Below are positions 25,649 to 36,834 of a stretch of 64,000 bases of DNA, piece by piece. Origin of the DNA: Gnomoniopsis sp. IMI 355080. Taxonomy: Eukaryota; Ascomycota; Sordariomycetes; Diaporthales; Gnomoniaceae. Under the pieces are notes generated by a model, which ran no database searches, was not told the origin of the DNA, and saw nothing but the letters and a program-made list of their open reading frames with translations. The stretch spans positions 88,503 to 152,502 of the forward strand of contig JAPEVC010000072.1 of NCBI GenBank assembly GCA_027946555.1, read 5' to 3'. The stretch's first letter is position 1, and each line of letters opens with the position of its first letter. The translations under genes were made by a program, and so were the position numbers.

Positions 25649-26178
25649 TGATCATGATGTCGGCATGGTTAGGAGAATCTGGGGCGGCGGAGTGCGCTTG
25701 GGCCAGGTCGGACGAATACGAAGTCCACAATATCATTCACTTCAATCGTAGACATCATCGTTGATCAGCAAATCTGTCCAATTGCTTTGCTGGGAACGGG
25801 CCAGGGAAAGGCTTCGTCCATGAGTCTAGCATCGTGGGGTCTCCAAAGTCGGTAGCATTCTAAATTGAGGCATGCAGCCAGGACCGCCAGGGTCCTCTAA
25901 AGCCCCTGCACCCTGACAGCCTGACCCTGCAATTCGATGCTTGATCGCTGCACCTGCGGGGCTTCCCGCTGATAATCGATAATCGATAACACCAAAAAAG
26001 TTGGGCGGCTCATCAAAGGCAATGCGAATCCTGACTTGCAACCGTCCTCACAAACGCACCACACACAGACACCCATTCTCCCCCTTCGTAGCACGACTGA
26101 GACGTATCCAAGAGAGACACCCATACCGATACATTTTCTCACCTTCCTCAGCCCTCGTCAAGAGGCACTACCACAGCC
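25649..26178. other. Intergenic region
   Basis: 530 bases between two genes read rightward: the phosphatase 3' end and the Utp23 promoter and leader. An ATCGATAATCGATAA repeat sits near 25975-25988. No gene seen. Confidence 0.6.
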
Positions 26179-27123
26179 ATGCGCGGCAAACGCTCCAAAG
26201 CCTACCGCAAGCTCCTGAAGCAATACGCCCTGGCCTTCAATTTTCGCGAACCATGGCAAGTCCTCGTCGACGCCGACCTCATCAAAGACGCGCACCGCTT
26301 CGCCATAGACCTACCCCAGTACCTATCGAATACATTGCATGGAGAGGTCAAGATTCTTGTCACACAGTGCAGTATGCGCCACCTGTACGCGCAAAACAAA
26401 GACGGCTCGTTGGAAAAGATCATCGACAAAGCCAAGGGCTTCGAGCGGCGGCGTTGCGGTCATCACCCGGAGCAGTATCCAGAGCCGCTGAGCACAGCCG
26501 AGTGCCTTGCGAGTGTGGTTGGACCGACGAACAAGCATCGCTATGTCGTCGCCAGCCAGGAACAGGAGGTGAGGGCTCAGTTTCGACGGATTGCAGGTGT
26601 GCCATTGGTGTATATCTCGAGAAGCGTCATGATTGTAAGTCGTACACCCTCTCTTACTCCTCCTTATTCTGGGAGACTCGATTTTGCGCGATTGCTAACG
26701 GCAAATTGGGATCAGCTCGAGCCCATGGCACATGCCACCGCGAAGGTAGTCCAGAAGGGCGAGCGCTCCAAGTTCCGTGCAGAGCTGAAGGATCCTGCTA
26801 CAAAGGCTGGCGAGAAGCGCAAACGCGACGACGATGACAGCGAGGGCAGTGATGAGGAGGAGGGCGTGGAGAAGAAGCCAGAGCCAGAGAAGAAGAAGAA
26901 AAAGAAGAGGAAGGGCGAGAAGGGCCCCAACCCATTGGCAGTTAAAAAGCCCAAAAAGCAGCCACAGGAACAAAAGCCTGCGCGACCAAAAGAGGAGGCA
27001 ACGGTGGAGCAGCCTTCGGAAGAACAACCGGCGAAAAAGAAAAGGAAACGGAAGTCAAAGAAGACAGACGAGGGTGAAAAGGCTGAAACTCAGCAGGCAA
27101 TGGATGTTGATGCTGATGAATAG
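26179..27123 (+). CDS. UTP23: rRNA-processing protein Utp23
   Basis: Nucleolar small-subunit processome factor with a PIN-like fold; in yeast it is needed for early 18S pre-rRNA cleavage and for release of the snR30 snoRNA. Exons are 26179-26634 and 26716-27123, giving 287 residues. The start is characteristic (MRGKRSKAYRKLLKQYALAF). The PIN-like core follows, with VLVDAD at 28-33 and VTQCSMRHLY around 61-70. Putative zinc ligands are C93, the His residues at 95-96 and C109 (RRCGHH to STAEC). NKHRYVVASQ and GVPLVYI complete the core. The last ~130 residues are a Lys/Glu-rich tail with several basic clusters typical of nucleolar targeting. The 81-nt intron is stop-free and a multiple of three, so an unspliced message would also be readable (314 residues). 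Confidence 0.93.
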   Translation: MRGKRSKAYRKLLKQYALAFNFREPWQVLVDADLIKDAHRFAIDLPQYLSNTLHGEVKILVTQCSMRHLYAQNKDGSLEKIIDKAKGFERRRCGHHPEQYPEPLSTAECLASVVGPTNKHRYVVASQEQEVRAQFRRIAGVPLVYISRSVMIVSRTPSLTPPYSGRLDFARLLTANWDQLEPMAHATAKVVQKGERSKFRAELKDPATKAGEKRKRDDDDSEGSDEEEGVEKKPEPEKKKKKKRKGEKGPNPLAVKKPKKQPQEQKPARPKEEATVEQPSEEQPAKKKRKRKSKKTDEGEKAETQQAMDVDADE

Positions 27124-28103
27124 AACAGCTTCCGTGAGGACTGTTGAAACGAGAAAGTAGTAGCACTCGGATCAATGATACCACTATGTTTATTGGCACT
27201 GCAAGATGTATTTCCATATATTGGTTGTGTACCCCAAGCACAAGCAACCTCGGGGAGCAACCTCGAAGTACCTGCTGGCAGCTTGGCAAAGGGAAAAGAT
27301 CACTCGTCGTTTGTCTTCGCTCATCTTCGCTCGTCGTTATCTGGAACATTGACATTTGTTTGATTAGTTGACTAACAGGACATACGACGATTATCCCCAG
27401 CTGTGCCAAATGGCAAACAGCCATATTCAGACAAATCAACTCTCAGAGACCACATTGAAAACCAGAAAAAATGGAAGAAAAGCCATTTATGGCGAACTCA
27501 TGAACTATCCTTTCTCACTACCCTGAACAGTCACCAGGACCGCTTGTCCAATCCCTTCCTTGCTCATAAGTCATCCATCATGTTCACCCTCTTGTGTTTG
27601 AGCCTTTGTTCGTTGTCATAGCAGAAAGCCAACGAAGCTTTGGCTGAAAGAAAAAGAAAAGAAAGATATTACCAGGGCATAATGATCCCGCCTTGCAAAC
27701 CACAATACTTTATCGTTGCAGTGGAAAAGCAAAAACGTCTAGTCGTTCCGTGAGAAATATTGTACAGTAAGAACATAGAAGAGTAAGAGTCGTTTTATGA
27801 CAGCGTCGCTTGTGTAACGCAATTAGTGTTCGCAATCGTATTATTTCAAAGCAGTAGAGTCGTGGCCATGTCGTAAATGACAAGCAGCGGAATCGTAAAG
27901 GTGCCGTGGCGCGTAGACAAGAAAACGGAAGTAGGGACTTGCGAGCAAGTCTCGGGGAAACAACCGACGTTTGGTCGGTCTTACAACTGTATCGAAATGT
28001 TAGTTTAGTCGTCTCTCGGGCAAGAGAGTAAGGTCACCCACGCCACATAGGCACAAATGGAGCTCGTCAGCCCACTGGGATACCCAGAGGCTGCCCAGCA
28101 ACT
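27124..28103. other. Convergent 3' intergenic region
   Basis: Utp23 and the zinc-ribbon gene converge here. The 980 bases contain only short frames without recognisable features, so I take it as two 3' UTRs and spacer. Confidence 0.55.
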
Positions 28104-30962
28104 TTAAGCTGCACAAATTGACTTCATGTCGTTGATCGAGTTGTCACCGATGACAGTATCGAGCTCAGAGGCCTCGTCATAGTCTGCTTCTTGATTAGCG
28201 CTCTCAAATCACGCACGTGGTAGTCATGGAGTAAGTATCATGTTATAACTTACCTTCGTGAATAGCCAGCTCCTCATCACTGTTTATCTCGCGGATGCTC
28301 AAAATCTTCACAGTATTTCCTTCATTGGGCACCTTACCACCGCCAGAGCGGTGAACGGTAGTGCGACCATCTTTGCGCCACTTGTAGGTCCCAGGGTAAG
28401 CTGCACTTCCATCGTCTTCACCATCATCGTACAGGTGATACGACTGCTGACGAGGGGTGCTCTGGTTGGTCTTCTTCTTGCTGCGCACAAACTTCTCGCC
28501 TTCAGGAGCGCTGCCATCACCACGGTTTGCGTTGGAGGAACTGGTCCCACCGAAACCGCTGAAGTCGAACGGGGTGTGACCGTTGGAGGACGGGAAGGTG
28601 GCGTTGTCGCCGTAGAAGCTGGAATATGTACCGCCATAATCTTCCTCTGCATAGGCACCGCCAAAGCATCCGGTATAGGTACCATAGTCGTTGTAGATGG
28701 GACAGCCGGCAGGAGGGCAGTCGCCGCGTTGGACACTGGGGCCATAACGCTCGTGTGGGATGGAAGCGCGAGCCTCACCAGGGGCGTCATGCCCAGAATG
28801 GTTGCGGCCCTGGGTCCAGTCGCTGAAGTGAGCGGCGGACTCGTATGGGTTAGACTCTGGCATGAAGCCTGTGCGGGTACCAAAGCTTGTGCCAAAGTCT
28901 GGATCAAAATTTTGAGGGGCCGTGGCATGCTGCTTAGGTGGGCTTAAGAAAGGACGAGAGAAGTTAGGGGAGACCTGCGTGTGTTGCTTGGGAGGGCTGA
29001 GGTAGGGGCGGGAGAAGTTGGAAATCTCCGGGGATTCAACCCAAGGTGTGACGGGACTCTCATAGCCATTCTGACCAGTGAAAATCTTGGAACAAGTGTT
29101 CACAGGCTCGAAGGACTCTTGAGGGCTTGGCGGAATCGAGTGGCTGGACTGCGTGGAATCACGCCGATACGAGGCCGCATCGGCATCGACCTCGTGAGCA
29201 GGTACGCCGAAGGTCTCGTGGACGGGCAAGTATCTGCCCTTGCCGCGGCTCTCAGGTCTTTGGAAAGAGGCCTGCTTTGAATTACCCTGTTTCAGGTCTC
29301 CCTTCGAGCCCTCGTCACCCTGAATAGGAGGACTGCCGTTGCTGACGTGGCGTGGATCAAGACGGGAGCGTCGAGAACCGGCAGACTTGTACGAAATGTC
29401 GGAAGGATAGCCACTGCAGTAGGCAGAGTCAGACGCGTTGCTATCAGCGGTCATGGGCTGGGTGGGCTGCTTGATCCAGTGGACCCTCTTCTTGGTGGCG
29501 CCGTCGGAGCCGCCCTGTTGCTTTGATGCGAGCATAACAACTGGGTTGCTGGTAGAACCTCCATCGACAATAGACTGGTCGCTAGTCTTCGTATCGTAGT
29601 CGCTGGATCCGTCGATGAACGACAAGGCCTCGCTAGTCACATTTGTGGTCTTGAGACCTGGCACGCACTGCTCAATCAAGTCAGACTCGACAGTAGGAGA
29701 CTGGTAGGAACCGTCAGACAGACGGCAGCCTCCACCGTTGGTGCTGCGTGCTCGCTCTTCGACAAGGAGCTGAGCTTTGAGGACGTCGAGAGGCACATCG
29801 CCCTCGGCTGAAGAGCCAGAAGTCGTCCTGACGGTAGATGAGCAGTTCTCCAGCATGAAGCTCTTGGAAACCTTGAGTTTCCTTGACTCGGGATTCTGGT
29901 TCTCTTTGCCCGGGGCGCTGGAAGACTGGCCATCTCCCTCTTCAATGATGTCGCTCAGATCGGCTTCCTGCATCTGGCGACAGAAGGCCTGAAGGAATGG
30001 TGTTAACAGAACATTATCATTAAAAGCTTGAATGGATATCATACCTTTTCGCGAACGTCGGCGACGCTGCTAATCTCACTAGCCTCGCGCAGGTTATAGT
30101 CAAAGGCAGGCGACATCTTGCGGCAGGGTCTGCAGTAGTTGGGCGTGGACTTCTCATGATCATCGATGGGGTTGTCGATGTGATAGTCCTTGGATCGAAC
30201 TATACCACATCCCCAGCAATAGTGGCCCTGACCGTTGAAAATGAGCTCTCGGTCGTGTAGCTCACTTCGAACACGACACTTGCCACACCAATTGGGCTGC
30301 ATCTTCTGGCCCTCCTGGAGAGGGTGGCGTTGTTGGATCGTGTCGGAGCGAAGCTTGCCGCACTTGTAACACACCCAACGCTGGGCTAGAGGGGCGAGGA
30401 ATTTGGAGGCAGACACACGCTTCTTGCCGTGCTTGTCGCGTTTCTCGTGCTTGCTTCGGCTACGGCTCCGTTGAGAGCTCTTGTGTGAGTCGTCGGTACG
30501 TCTACCAAGCCACGACTTGATATGCTTCAGCTGGCTGGTGATGTCGCTGGCGCTGATGCCTGCGGACTCGGAAGAGCTCGGGGATGACTGGCGAGTCTTG
30601 CTGGAGGGGTCCGAACCCGAAGACTTACTGACAACTGAGACGTAACGGACCTCTATTTCCTGGCTGGAAGAAGAAGAAGGTCGCAGGGAGCCTCGCTTAT
30701 CGATGCTCTTCGTCGCTCGCGCGACGTCCTTGTCGTCGTTATGGCGAAAGCGTCGCGAAGCCCTGCCCTTGATTAAGATCTCGTCAGACGATTCAGAATC
30801 AGTACGATCGGCGCTTTGGTGCGTGATTCCTCTGCCGTATTGGTTGCAGCTGCGACGAGCCGTGTCGTTCGTCGCATGATTGTCGCGCGAGTGTCGAAGC
30901 TGTCTGCTGTGCTTGCGAGCGTTGCAGTCATTAATGGACGAGCGACGATTGTGGGAAGCCAT
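28104..30962 (-). CDS. Double zinc-ribbon, Ser-rich protein, unknown function
   Basis: Exons 30962-30045, 29988-28254 and 28183-28104 give about 910 residues; the last exon (ending in SICAA) was placed from a CAG acceptor and is less certain. Residues 1-190 are basic and Ser/Arg-rich (SRSRSKHEKRDKHGKKR), suggesting a nuclear protein. Two tandem zinc-ribbon units follow: C198/C201 with C226/C229, and C249/C252 with C277/C280, each built as C-x2-CG-x2-RS-D-x-His-P...PN-x-C-x2-C-R. The remaining ~600 residues are disordered and rich in Ser, Gly and Tyr. The ribbon spacing resembles Stc1-type RNAi/heterochromatin adaptors, but I cannot confirm this by eye. The ATG at 30962 is the first in the frame after an apparent 5' UTR intron (31056-31122). 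Confidence 0.8.
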
Positions 30963-31786
30963 CGCACCTGCCAAAAGCTTGTCGTGGCGATGAGATCTGC
31001 GTTTGCGCAGTGTATGTGCTTGTGACGATTCTCGGCCGAGAAGTCTGAGCTGTCGCTGATTTTGCAAAGTTAGTACAAATCACTCTCGCACAAAACTTGA
31101 AGAATAATTCACTGGGTCTTACTAGATTGCTTCGTTCCCAGTGCCTTGAGACGAAATGGAACTTGGCATCAAGTCGAAGCGAAAGTGTAGACTGCAGTTG
31201 CTAAGTCGAGGTGGGTTGTTTGCGAGAAGAGTGGCTGGCAGGGCAACTCGATCCGTCCCCGAATGGCAGTTGAAGTAGCACTCGGAGATTCAGAACGCGA
31301 CGGTGATGTGAAAGGGGTAGACGAGGCTGCTGTCCATGCACCAGCGTGGTCACTCGATCTTCAGATGCGTGCTTCGTGGGATTCAGGGAGGGTACGATGA
31401 AAGACCTGGTCGAACGGGAACAATCGATGGAGAGAGAGGACGAGGGCACATCAAAGAGGCCTGGAAAGTTCGACAACCTTCCCAAGTGTGCTGTGAAGCA
31501 GGCCGAACCTGGAATCGAAATGACCGTGAAAGAATCTGAAAGTCGGTCGACGATCTTTTCCTCACTTCAGGCCAACGACTCTCGGCCAGGGAAACAAGGT
31601 CACAATCACATAGAGAACACAGGGAAACTTTGCAAAACTTTCATGAGAAAGATTGGCCTTCTATTGAGACTCAGCAGTTTTTGTACACCGGCGCCTTGCC
31701 GCGCCTTTTCCCTCGATCGATGCAAAATGAAAATTCTTCTACCTGATTCCTTTTGTACACACACCGATTTGCATGTGCGGAACCAC
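30963..31786. other. Intergenic region with probable 5' UTR intron
   Basis: This holds the leader and promoter of the zinc-ribbon gene and the 3' flank of STT3. On the minus strand, 31122-31056 has a GTAAGA donor, a perfect TACTAAC branch site and an ATCAG acceptor: a 67-nt intron lying before the start codon. A 240-codon plus-strand frame (31346-32068) runs antisense into STT3 and is rejected. Confidence 0.6.
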
Positions 31787-34207
31787 CTAGTCAAGACGAA
31801 GAGTCCGGGCACCTCTCTTCTTAATGGGCTTCTTCTTCTTCGAACCCTTCTCGAAAGCTGCCACCGAGGCGTGGTCTCGGCCAAAGTTATCCAGATCCTT
31901 AACCTTGTAGATCCGGATGATCCAGTTCTCGCTGGTGAAAGCCTCCTCCACCGTGTTGAGGACCGGTCCCTCTGCAGGCAAACGCACACCACGGACACGG
32001 TCAGTGGCTTGACCAGGAGGGAAGAGGGTGTTGTAGTCGTAGTACGACATCTTGTACCTGTGGAATGATTAGCAATGAGGGTCTGGCAAGTGAATGTGGG
32101 GAGGGCTTACATCAACGAGTTCTTCATAGTGTCGGTCGCGTGTTCATCAACGCGGTACTCGCCACGAGCCGTGAAAAAGTCTCGCTCCTTGACCTCCTCA
32201 GGCCAGATGCCCTCGGCAATTCTCACCATCCAGAGGAACTTGTTGATGTCATCGCCAGAGTAGCCCAACAGACCACCGAATACAACAAGGACGTAGTCGA
32301 CTTCATGCTGGCGCATGATGGGGTAGCTGACCTCCTCACGCGAGCTCATCGCCTTACCGACCGTGGCGATATGGGTGTTGTTCCAAGTGTTGTTGTCGAC
32401 AAGTGTTGGCCGGTCAGCCATACCGCCAATCTGGTAGCCGTAGTCCCACCAAGACATGATCCTGGCGTCCTCTCGTGTGTTCTGTCGCAGCCACTGGTAG
32501 GCCTCACGGTAGTCATCGATGATGTGCTGACTACCGTCTGGCATTCGGCTTGCCAGGACAACAGACGGGGATGAGTAGGCGTTGGAGGTAACCCAGGTAC
32601 AGTGCATGACGAACATGATCAGGTAGACGAGGAAAGCCAAAGCGACGGCGAACTTGGAGGTGATGTTGAAGATCCCGACAATGGGGCTCTTCTCAGCCCA
32701 ACCCTTCTTGCCGGACTTGTCCTTCTTAGCATCGACCGCTGCCGCGTCTGCCTCCTCTACCGGCTCTGGAGTCTTGGCAGACAAATAAACGTCCAAGATG
32801 TGAGACACAGCCAGCGCCGCAGCAACACAAACACATGGCGTGAGAGTGAGCATGAGACGAACCATGACACCAGCAAAGTAGGTTGCAGTAACGGCGTACG
32901 TGATGAGGAATATAGACTCATCAGTCAGCTTGTCGAAGCACAGGTAGATACCCGCTGGAAACAGCCAAATAAGCAGGTTCAAGTCGAAGAAGAATGCAGG
33001 CCATGCCGTCGGTTGATGCTCGGATACGGAGGCAATGATAGGAATATGAACCTTGGCGTAGCCCGTATCCCAAAGTGAGTAGAAACGTCCACCCCAGGCC
33101 GCGATCTTGCCCAACTTGATAAGAGCGATGTTTGCCGCCAGACCGCCGCCAATAGCGGCGATGATGACCCAAACAGCGAACTTCTTGACTTGCTCCAAGG
33201 TGTAGAAGTTGCGCAGGTAGTCGAGAGCACCAAAGAGCTGCATCAGCCCAAACACACCTGAGATGTCATAATTAGTTCGCGTCGTAGAACAACGTGGTAA
33301 GCTCAATTACATACCTAGGGCTGGGAAGTGGTCACTGGTGCTGACAGGCAAGAAGTTGATAAAGGGAACCTGCATAGCACCTAGTAGTCCAATGATGTAC
33401 CAGGTAGTGTACGCAATGTAGACCCTGCTGCTGTATCTGCCGGCAAGACAAAGGACGAAGGCGTGCAGAGCAATCAGGTTGGTGATGAAAGCATAGCCGC
33501 CCCAGGAAGCAGCCATCCAGTCGTAAAAGAGAGCACACAGAGCAGCCCACATCATAGAGCCCTGCTTAACAGACTTGACCCAGAGGAAGAAGGTGAAGAC
33601 CAGCAGGAAAATGGCGATGGCCTCGTTGTCGTAACTGCCGGCCACAGATCTCGAGATGTAGCCTGGTGCAATACCCATGAAGATGGCAGCCAGGAGACCA
33701 GCTGACTGGGACTCGGACATCTCATTGGTGAGGAAGTAGGCGGAGAGGGCGGTAAGGCCAGAAAAGGCTGGGGCGAGGAGGACACAGATGTTACGAATAT
33801 CGATGGGAACCGTCAGGAATCGAAGCAGGTGGTAGATAACACCGCTGGTAACCATCAAGCCTGGATAGAGCGTTCCTCCAGTGACACGACCGAGGGGGTA
33901 CCAGGTCCGGTCGTCAAACCAGTCCCAGAAGCTGTAGAATCCATTTGCGACTAGATACTTGGTGGCTCTGAAGTTGAACCAAGGGTCGAACTCGTGGATG
34001 ATTGATTCGAAACCTGCAGAAGGGCAGAACTCAGTATGGTTTGTTCTTGCCAGAGGAGCGCAGAGCGATTGACTTACGGATCACCGAGAATAGTCGACTG
34101 GCGATAGCAGCCGCTGCAATCAATGAGAGAATGACGACCCTGAACAGAGCTCGGGAGTTTTGGCCCTGTTTACCTCCAGAGAGGAGAGGGTCAACCAGCG
34201 ACGACAT
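31787..34207 (-). CDS. STT3: Oligosaccharyltransferase catalytic subunit STT3
   Basis: Catalytic subunit of the ER oligosaccharyltransferase, which transfers the Glc3Man9GlcNAc2 glycan from dolichol to Asn in N-x-S/T sequons. Four exons (34207-34078, 34013-33315, 33257-32111, 32057-31787) give 748 residues, standard for eukaryotic STT3. Helix 1 starts at about residue 22. The catalytic Asp lies in the first lumenal loop (HEFDPWFNFRATKYL, D53), just across the first splice junction. The signature WWDYG, which reads the sequon, is near residue 546 within IMSWWDYGYQIGG. GSYDNEAIAIF is the second lumenal acidic motif. The C terminus is basic (KKKKPIKKRG). An Asp/Lys-rich insert (about residues 440-460) in a loop is lineage-variable. 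All junctions keep frame. Confidence 0.97.
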
Positions 34208-35753
34208 GATTGCTGATTGACAATGAAGAGGGGAGAAAAAGAGAAACAGGCCAGGCCTGAGAAGGAAGGAAGGGGACTGATCAATCAATCAATGGTTGTA
34301 TGTTGGCTGTAAGAAGTTCCAAGTTCCGAGAGCTTCAATGCTGCAGTTTGTAAAGGACACCTACTGGACTGACGAAGCTCAGACAGGGGTCGGACCCGCT
34401 TGCAGGGGTAGGCCCAGCAAGCCATCGCAATCTTCAAGATAAATCTACCATGGTATTGTGGTAGAACGCGGATGCGAATGTCAATCACAAATGGAAGGAA
34501 AATAACTTGTAAGTTGTAGAAATTAGAGAATCAATATGTCTTAATTCAAAATATTTTAAACATGAACAGTAACCAATCCTGCAATGATAGCTGCTTGGTC
34601 ATAGCAAAAGGCCACAGCTGATGTGCTTATAAGTGCATACCTTGGTGGGTACGCCTAGTAGCAGGATTGGCAGTACATCTAAAGCATTTGTCCCGAGCAA
34701 CAGATCAATGACAAAACAGCTGGTACTGCCACAAAAACTCTGCACAGAACCAGAAAAATCCTTGAATGAAGTTTCTTGTTGCCTGAAATTGTAAAATCCG
34801 AAGGCCCTCCTTGCCCTCCCCGCCCTCCACCCCCCACAAGGCGGCCGAGTGTCCTGTTGTTACCATTCGATTAATGGAACAATATCGAGGACCCGACTAA
34901 CCTGAATGAAAAGCACCGTACGAAGGCCAAGATCGAACGTTGAGTCAGGCCAAATAGACGCTAAGATTCCGATTTCAAATCCATCGGGTTGCCTTTATCA
35001 CATTACCTGAGTATAGAGGTAAAGTACATTGGATCAGCCTTTTCAGATGTTTGGCCCTCCCGAAACATACACCACCATATCTCCACTGTGCCGATGACAA
35101 CTTCGATACTGCGCCCGCACAGCCCTTGAGACTGCTTTCCAAGTCAGTGTAAGTGTAGTGATATGCCAAACAAATCAAGGTGGATGCTGTGATACAGCAA
35201 AGGAGGAACGCAACCAGCATATGGAAAGTGGTGCATACCCCACAACGTTCAGGGACACATAATGGATCTTTGTCTAGACATGTCGACGGAATGACTGACA
35301 CCTCTGGCTCGCACCAACTCTGTATCTTCCATTGGCAACTGGCACTCTCAGGCCTCTGACGTGTGACGTCTCGGCGACTTCAAATACCAGGGGGAGATAC
35401 TATCAACCAAAGCAACAGAGGGATAGAACACGAGCAAGGGCGATTGTCTTTTGAAATGCCATCTAATTCAATAGTGTACAGTTGTACAGACCTGGCTAGG
35501 TATCTAGGTCGGTAAAAAGAAAAAGGTCGAATGCCGTAGTCCGGATCGATTCTAGGAGTATCATCCAGGCGGCTGCTTGTCGTTTTGTTTTGTTATCTGG
35601 TCTGCCACTCCGCGCGACCTTGCCGATGGCAGTATTTGGCGTCTACGGATTAACCACCCACTGCCAACCATGCGATGCGGTGTCCGACGCATTCATCCTC
35701 CCCTACCGCATCGAATTTCCTATCGCCCATTCGTGAGTCAAGTTCGACCAGAC
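34208..35753. other. Intergenic region
   Basis: 1.5 kb between STT3 (its 5' side) and the 3' end of ATP synthase subunit e. A 108-residue minus-strand frame (34975-35301) has one hydrophobic stretch (VAFLLCCITASTLICLAY) but no family resemblance or transcript support, so I do not call it a gene. AT-rich around 34500-34560. Confidence 0.5.
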
Positions 35754-36294
35754 CTAAGGGTTCTCCTTCACCAGGGCGTTGAAGAACGCCTCCAAGTCGA
35801 AATTCGAGGCCATGGGGTCTTGGTTCACTGGTGGTGGCGGTCAGTCATTGCCATTGACATAATGCCGTTCACATGCCCCAGCCTGTAGGGGATACGGGCC
35901 AGGAGGCAGCACAAATAATCCTGACACTTACGTCCACCACTGGTTGAAGCCGCTGATGCCGGGTCCTTCTTTTTTGTGTACTCGGCCTTGGCCTGCTCTA
36001 TTAAGTGCTGCTTGTGCTCATAATCCCGCTTCTCTGCAGCGGCGCGAAGTGAGGCGTTGATCGATCTTTGGTGGCTGAAGCCGTAGAAGACGCCAAAGGC
36101 AAGAGCGGAGTACCGGAGTACCTGTGGGCAAATCCATTAGCATCGCATCTTGCGGTACATGATCCTCTTGTGAACCATTGACGACCCACAGCAGGTGGGG
36201 AGAGAACACAGGCTCGGGCGATGCTGTCGTGCGCGAGAAAGGGAACGTGGGGATCTAGACTTTGACGTACGTTGACTCCGGAAGAGGCAGACAT
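35754..36294 (-). CDS. ATP21: Mitochondrial F1Fo-ATP synthase subunit e
   Basis: Small inner-membrane subunit (yeast Atp21/Tim11) that joins ATP synthase monomers into dimers and so helps shape cristae. Three exons, 36294-36271 (24 nt), 36121-35932 and 35827-35754, give 95 residues, the usual size. The single helix spans about residues 9-25 and contains the dimerisation GxxxG motif (G18-VFY-G22). It is followed by a basic coiled-coil-like segment (LRAAAEKRDYEHKQHLIEQAKAEY) facing the intermembrane space, and the fungal C-terminal patch NFDLEAFFNALVKENP. The exon 3 acceptor is inferred; it preserves frame and gives a sensible tail. No frame of this gene exceeds the short first exon, so it is easy to miss. 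It is divergent from the dynein chain gene. Confidence 0.88.
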
Positions 36295-36834
36295 TGGATA
36301 TGAATCGACGGGGCCTCGCGACCGCTAGTGACACAGGAAGAGGGGGAAAAAAAGGAAAAAGAACGGGCAATTGATATCAATTGACCCGGTGTGGAAAGGA
36401 CCGTCGAGGCGAGGGAATTCGGTAAGTTCGAGGTCGAGCTTGGCCGGAAGTCGAAGTTTGTAGCAACACACGGGAAAAAACGCCGAGCTAATGGTTTGGC
36501 CTGGCCGAATAGCAGTAGCCAGCCAGCAAAGGCAGGCGGCTGGCACAGGCCAAGAAGCTCGGGCCACCGGCAGGGGGTGTCGTTAGAGAGAGACATTGCA
36601 TGGCCGGGGGGGTTCCTTGCCCGCGACCACCCTTCAGACCCGCGCCGATGTTGACACAAGAGTTGGGACGCAATATCTGAGGACCGAGTTGGCACATCTC
36701 TTCCAGAACACAATCGCCTCTGCAGGCTTGTTATCTTTCAAGCACGACGTCTTTGACGGTCCCGAAACCCGCACCTTGGCAGACGTTCCCGGATTCATTT
36801 CGACTGAAATGGGCCACTGAAGGGCCGCGACAAA
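36295..36834. other. Bidirectional promoter region
   Basis: 540 bases separating the start codons of ATP synthase subunit e (leftward) and the dynein intermediate chain (rightward). Short frames here are random. Confidence 0.6.

Noticed and set aside
28258..28947. 229-codon frame antisense to the zinc-ribbon gene
   Set aside because: It mirrors the biased Ser/Gly/Tyr codons of the real gene and has no independent features.
31346..32068. 240-codon plus-strand frame overlapping the STT3 3' end
   Set aside because: Its second half is antisense to a certain STT3 exon; the first half has no recognisable content.
34975..35301. 108-codon minus-strand frame with one hydrophobic stretch
   Set aside because: One possible membrane segment is not enough; no homolog, promoter or splice evidence.
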